This document shows positions 58,681-64,000 of a DNA stretch of 64,000 nucleotides, one piece after another (positions within the stretch are counted from its first letter, which is position 1; every line of letters starts with the position of its first letter). This DNA is from Valencia hispanica (taxonomy: Eukaryota > Chordata > Actinopteri > Cyprinodontiformes > Valenciidae), in assembly GCA_963556495.2 (NCBI GenBank), contig OY747722.1, forward strand, positions 22,521,001 to 22,585,000. The letters are read 5' to 3'. The notes under the pieces are model-generated. The model was not told where the DNA came from, did no database searches, and saw nothing but the letters and a program-made list of their open reading frames with translations. The position numbers were made by a program, and so were the translations under genes.

Positions 58681-61600
58681 GTGCCATTTGGCTGTCAGTC
58701 CACTGAGGCAGTTAGGATGCCACATTAGGTTTGTTTCAACTATAGGAACTTCCGGGTAATATTACCGGATCTTCACAGTATGCACGTGTCTCCATTTCAG
58801 CAACCAAACGAGTACCTGTCTTGGGGTATGTACTTGGAAATGATCCGGTAGTGTTGCTGGGCTGGACTTGTGGATACCTCATACTGATTGGTTGCAACTC
58901 AGTGGGAAGTGATATCAGCAGATGTCACTAAACCACCAGCTTTGTAAAATTGGAGGAGTTGCTGGTGAAGCAGTGTATAACAACATAGCAAACAGAAACG
59001 CGGCAACCATCCCTGCTTCTTCATCTCTTGTTATTCTCTGCTGCTGTGGGCGCCATTTGGGGCTGATCAGTGATGCCACTCACTGCCGAAATGGTCATGA
59101 TATGATGACATCTTAGCAGATTCCCTAAAGGGCCAAGTCTTTAGGCAATGACTCAAGTGTTACTAGATGTACACCATGAACCATCCTCAGGTTAATAAAT
59201 CTGTGCGAGTCAAATGCGTTGATTAAAAAACTCTAGTAATTACCTAAATATGCCTCAAAGATATGCTTGGTAGAAGAAGAATGTCATGTGTGTATTTAGA
59301 GTAAATGCTATGATAGTTACAGTCAAAACAAGACATAGCAGCACTAACACACCACTGCCTTGAAAATGAGCAGCTTCTTGGCACTAATGTGATGGGAAGT
59401 CATTCAGAAAAGACCTCAACTCTCGTTTACTATAAATTTTACACAGAACCTTTTAAAAGGGGTGCTGCTGAGATCTGTGGCTGGTGTGCCATTGGGAGAG
59501 CTTTCAAACAATAGACAGAATGGGGTTTCCGCTCCTTTGTGATGGAAAACTCGCCAACCATGGCTGTCTGCCATTACAGTGAGCCGGCCACAATTAAGAG
59601 GAAGACTTAAATGTGAAAGCGGCTTGGTGTAAAAGCATGCATGATGCTTTGATCTTCAAGAGCAGTTTGATGATTGAAATGAGGTCTGTTTTATTCATAA
59701 AACCGCATGTGAAGAGTAGAGTTTAAAAGTGTATGCTGCCGCAAAAAAAAAGAAAGCATGTTTCAAAAAATGCATAATGGTCAATTTTAACTCCCCATCT
59801 CTGATAGAAATGAGTCTGCTGAATGTAGTAAACAGTGAAAAGAAAAAGAATTCTAACAAACATTATTCTTGGTGAGGAGCCAGATTTTTGCCCTCGTCCA
59901 GGCCCAGAATACTCTCAAGTGGGCCTGAGTGTTGTCCTGGGGTTTAAAGAAAAGGAAAACAAGCCAGTGGCTTCTTGTGAGATTTATAGCTATACTCCAC
60001 TTTAAACATGCACAGAAAAAAGCTTTCTTTCCCTTTCTTTTGTATGCAGTGCTTATATAGTACATAAGAGTTACAAAGTCATTTTTCACCAGCTCTGCTA
60101 GATATTCTACTGATGCCTTCTATGCAGTTAATGCTCCTCCAGCTTGGAACCAAACTCGCCTAAGTTATGTTTGTGGGTTCTCTTTCAAGATATTCTGGTT
60201 ATTTTATAAGTACAGGTGAGGTGGATGCATAACCTAACCCTGGTTGTGTTGCAGCCTCAAGGTGAAACGTGATTTTACACAATTACTACTAAAAATTTTA
60301 TGGTATATGGTTCCTATAACTTAAAGTTATTTTAATGCGATGATAGAGTGACTAGATTTGTCTTTGGGTGCTGCAGCGCCCCTCCCACGTCTGTTGTTGT
60401 ACATGGCCAACTGCTAGAAAGCTACTATACTTTTCCTTCACTTACAAAACAAATGTGGAAACATATTCTATAAAATACGAATGGGTTATAAAGGAACACC
60501 AACCATCTCTTATCCGGGTAACACTGCTTAAATCTAGGGTTATTAAGCTACAAACAACTGGCTGTTAATCAGGGGTCTGCGGACTAGCTAGCCAAGGAGA
60601 TAGCCCAACTAATTAACCAGTCAATATCAGCTTGTTATGTGTATTCCACAAATAGCAGAAGGGCAGAAATCCTTTGCACATAAAGTATTTGCTAACTATT
60701 ACAACATTTAGTGGATATTTTACATTTTTGCATAACTTTATGTATGGAAATATATCATTTGTAGGATTTGTTAATAGATAACAATACTGCATCTATGTTT
60801 GATGAACATTTGATTGTTTTACAGAATTATAAACACTTAAAATGTTTTAAATAAAAACATTCTGTTTTTCAGCTCAAGGTATACATTATCTTTAAACCTT
60901 TGTTTACATTTTGTAATATCCTGAACCTGTGTTTCTTACCAAAGGTTTTCACTCTATGAAGACGCTCACATTCTCCTTGTATATGTTGGCTCACTTTCTA
61001 TTCAATCCTGGGTCTACCTTAAAAATTTGGGAAGCATTCTACTTTTATCATTGCACGAGTTGCTAGCTTGCATGTTATTCTATATACACTTGTAAAACAC
61101 AAATATACAAGTAAACCTTTCCATGTCTGTATCTTTATTCCCTATTTACAAGCAAACAAATACTCTATGGAAGCAGTGGTGGTTCTAGTAGAAATAATGC
61201 TCTGGGGAAGCTCCTCCTTTTGCCACCTCTGTAGATTCTGGGGGTACCAACTCAAACACACAGTGGCGCCAACTCCCCATTAACTGTATATGCAAAAATG
61301 TAATATAAAACCTGATGATGGTGCAACTGTCAGATCAGATGACATTTAAAAAAAGAATGTTGCTAATGAGTCCCCTTTTTAATGCCGCCCTGGGCTACTA
61401 CCCATGTGGCCTATTTTTAAACGCTGCTGTCTGGATTCCATCACTCCATCAAACATCTTTCTATGCTAGTAGTTCATAGTACCTAATTCCAGTGTGTAGC
61501 TAGGTATGTGATACAATCCAGATTTCAGGTTGTAAATAGAAAAAATAAGCTCCTGCAAAAGTTAGGTTTACAACTTGCACATTGAATGTTCCTCACCATC

Positions 61601-63423
61601 CCAAGCCAAATAATTATTTATTAGCATGTTACCTTATTGTTCAAATGGATACAATTCCAATAAATATATTAGTGATAAGTACTGGTAAAATAGTTAGCCT
61701 ATTAGATATTGGTTAATTAAATTAAAAAGTAAACTAATTAACTAATTACTTAGTTAAATACCTACTGGCAAATCCGTCCAGTTTACAGACTTTCAGCTAA
61801 AATATGGATAATGGCACAGTGCTCTCTTATTTGTTTTGCAACAACCGAGATCACATGGATTGGGTTTTTGACATGTAGCTTGATCTTGCAAATCACCTAA
61901 TTTCCAAGCAAAAATATAAATACTTTTTTTTTCTTAAATCACAAGTTAATATAAAAAACACGTTACAAAAGCTTGCTTTGACGTTCTAATGACGTGCAAC
62001 TGATGTGATATGCTTGTTTGCAAATTTAGCCATTTTCAGAGGGTATAAATGTGGTGGTGTCCGAATTTTTTCCTCAACAGAAACTGCGTATTTACCTCGT
62101 TATTACGTTTCCGCCTGGGAGGAAGGGTTAGGACTGAGCTTCCTTGGTGGAGGTCTGCACTCTCCAAGTTCTTTTCTGGTTGTTATTACATTATAAAGAA
62201 ACTGTTAAAAGGTCAATTATCACTGCAATTTTTCATTATTGTTTTAATTGATAAATTGACAAAATTTCCATGCGTCCAGACATATTAGGAAAAACACACA
62301 AGCTTTCATTGTGACCTATTTTTTCACATGACTTCATGTGTCACTGTTATAATTCATAGGTGACTTTTTACATTAATTAAGAAAGCTACACGTTGTTTAT
62401 GCTGCCAAAAAAAGTCAGTCATTAGGGGAAAAAACAAAATTATAGGAAAGGGCTTTAAAGAGACAAAAGCTTATTTCTGGGAGCCAATTTTAGGTGTCTT
62501 AGCTAGCTGTAAAACACATTGTTATGAAGACAAGGTTTTAGAGAAAACACTGTATATACAGCATAATAGGGTATTTACGCAGTTACAAAAGTGGGGCAAC
62601 AAAAACAAGATTGTGGTATTTCTTTATAATTGAGAAAAGAGAATGTGAGATTTTTATTGTATTTTATTGTTTATGGTCATACTTTTTTTATTTGATATAT
62701 AACGTAGCCTTAACTTGGACGAAAAAATGGGTTTTAATTGAACTTAATGAATCTAGTGTATCTAATCTTAGCCTTAACACTTTGTCTTGTATCTTTCCCA
62801 TGCCCCACTGTCACTCAAGAGCCCAAGCCACATATTTTAAACAAAGGTATTTCCTCGACCATTATTTTTATTTTTAATAATATTTCTCCTCCTAGCGACC
62901 TAGTGAGGACCCCTGTGCTCGGCTGCATAGCTCGCATTTTTACACACGGGCTGTTTATACAGCTGCATATCTTTCGGAGCCTGGTTATGGGCTGAGCAGG
63001 GTGATGCAGATGTTTGGGCTCTAGTCGGTGCCATCTGGTAACCCTGGCTCCCAGAAGAAATTAGCTGAAAAAGAGTTTCATGGTGGAAGGTGGAACACGG
63101 AAAACAGATATGGTGTCCAGGGGATAAGAAATGTATGGAAAAAGGAAAAATTAGGGGTAAAATGTTTGGAGAAAAATATTGATGAAAAAGGTTTGAAGGG
63201 AACAGAATGAAGAAGAAGTGGAGAACAGAGAAAACTGGCAGAGAAAAAGGGTTTAGGTGAGGTAGTATGGTGTAAACTATAAAAAAAAGGGCAGAGAAGG
63301 GCAAAGACAGAGAGGGGTATGAATTTAGTGTGTGAAATTGAGGGTATTAAGAAGCAGGAAACGGCAGGACAAGAGGACACAGTACAAGTGTCTGAGTGCA
63401 TGTTACAAAGAAAAAAGAAAACA
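58681..63423. other. Intergenic DNA, no gene recognised
   Basis: No supportable gene, RNA or named repeat was recognised. Frames near 62000-63300 are AT-rich or purine-rich chance frames. Confidence 0.45.
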
Positions 63424-64000
63424 CATTGCCTTGCAAACATATTCATACCCCTTGATCCCTATCAGGTTTTTTTCATGTTACAACCCCAGACTGATGTATT
63501 TCAAAGGGAAATTATAAAAAAACTGAATGGTTCAAAAGACACAAGGGTGAAAAAAAGGAGAAGACTTAGAGGGTTTTTAAAATGTTTTTCAAATCTTGAA
63601 AGACTTGAAATTTGTGGCATGCACTTTTATTAAGTCCTCTTGGGGAACCATCTGCCTTCAGATGTCACCTTATTAAAAAAGACTCCAGCTGTCTGTGATT
63701 TAATCTCAGGGATAATGTTGTGAGGGAGTTTAAACCAAAGTTATGAAACAACCTCTCAACCCTTGGACATCTCTTCGAGCACTAAACAATCCATCAGTTA
63801 AAAACTTAAAGAATATGACACAAATGCCAAAATATCAAGACATGACTGTCCATCTAAACAGACAGAGCAAGGAGAACATTAATCAGAGAAGCAGCCCAGA
63901 GGCACATGGTAACTCTGGAGGAGCTGCAGAGAACCACAGCTCAGGTGATAGCTGAGCACACTACTAGCTGTGCACTCAACAAATTAGGCCTTAAGTGGCA
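63424..64000 (+). mobile_element. Tc1-family-A copy running off the window edge
   Basis: Begins with a terminus-like cattgccttgcaaacatatt. It continues with 'catacccc', 'ttacaaccccagactgatgt', 'gtctgtgatttaatctcagg', 'caaggagaacattaatcaga' and 'ggtaactctggaggagctgc'. It is still within the transposase region at the window end. Stops and indels are present. Confidence 0.8.

Overview
This window is vertebrate nuclear DNA, almost certainly from a ray-finned (percomorph-type) fish. The genes are split by GT-AG introns. Their products match vertebrate families, and the intergenic and intronic DNA is packed with typical teleost repeats: several Tc1/mariner families, TTAA-flanked elements, hAT-type MITEs, tRNA-derived SINEs and 5'-truncated non-LTR retrotransposons. 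Most of the open reading frames in the window are chance frames or transposon debris.

Three protein-coding genes can be rebuilt exon by exon. (1) About 4.0-10.3 kb, plus strand: a CIP/KIP cyclin-dependent kinase inhibitor with a cyclin/CDK-binding domain and a C-terminal PCNA-binding box. It has a CpG-rich upstream region and two coding exons. Its neighbours suggest the fish paralogue cdkn1d rather than cdkn1a. (2) About 14.05-22.2 kb, minus strand: slc37a3, a 12-span sugar-phosphate-exchanger-family transporter. Its 13 coding exons join in frame to 501 residues. (3) About 31.3-44.55 kb, plus strand: dennd2a, a DENN-domain Rab exchange factor. About 20 coding exons join to 1099 residues. SLC37A3 and DENND2A also lie close together on human 7q34, so this is a conserved block. 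The genes share location, not an obvious pathway.

The rest is mobile-element territory. From 23.5 to 25.2 kb lies a TTAA-flanked element carrying a THAP-like reading frame (Kolobok-like). It contains a second TTAA element and a hAT MITE. From 25.8 to 30.9 kb is a three-layer nest: an old Tc1 copy holds a MITE, and a 5'-truncated L1-type element landed at the MITE edge with a 16-bp target duplication. The L1 piece carries an extremely G-rich, apparently non-coding 3' region of about 3.2 kb. From 33.0 to 34.6 kb, inside a dennd2a intron, is a nearly complete but dead Tc1-like transposon. From 56.8 to 58.7 kb a decayed minisatellite of about 22-24 bp units is interrupted by an inverted-repeat element, which holds a large palindrome with an 11-bp tandem array. 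From 44.6 kb to the end no host gene was recognised.

All calls come from reading the sequence and remembered family features. No search or alignment program was run. Exon boundaries were chosen where splice consensus, reading phase and family similarity agree.
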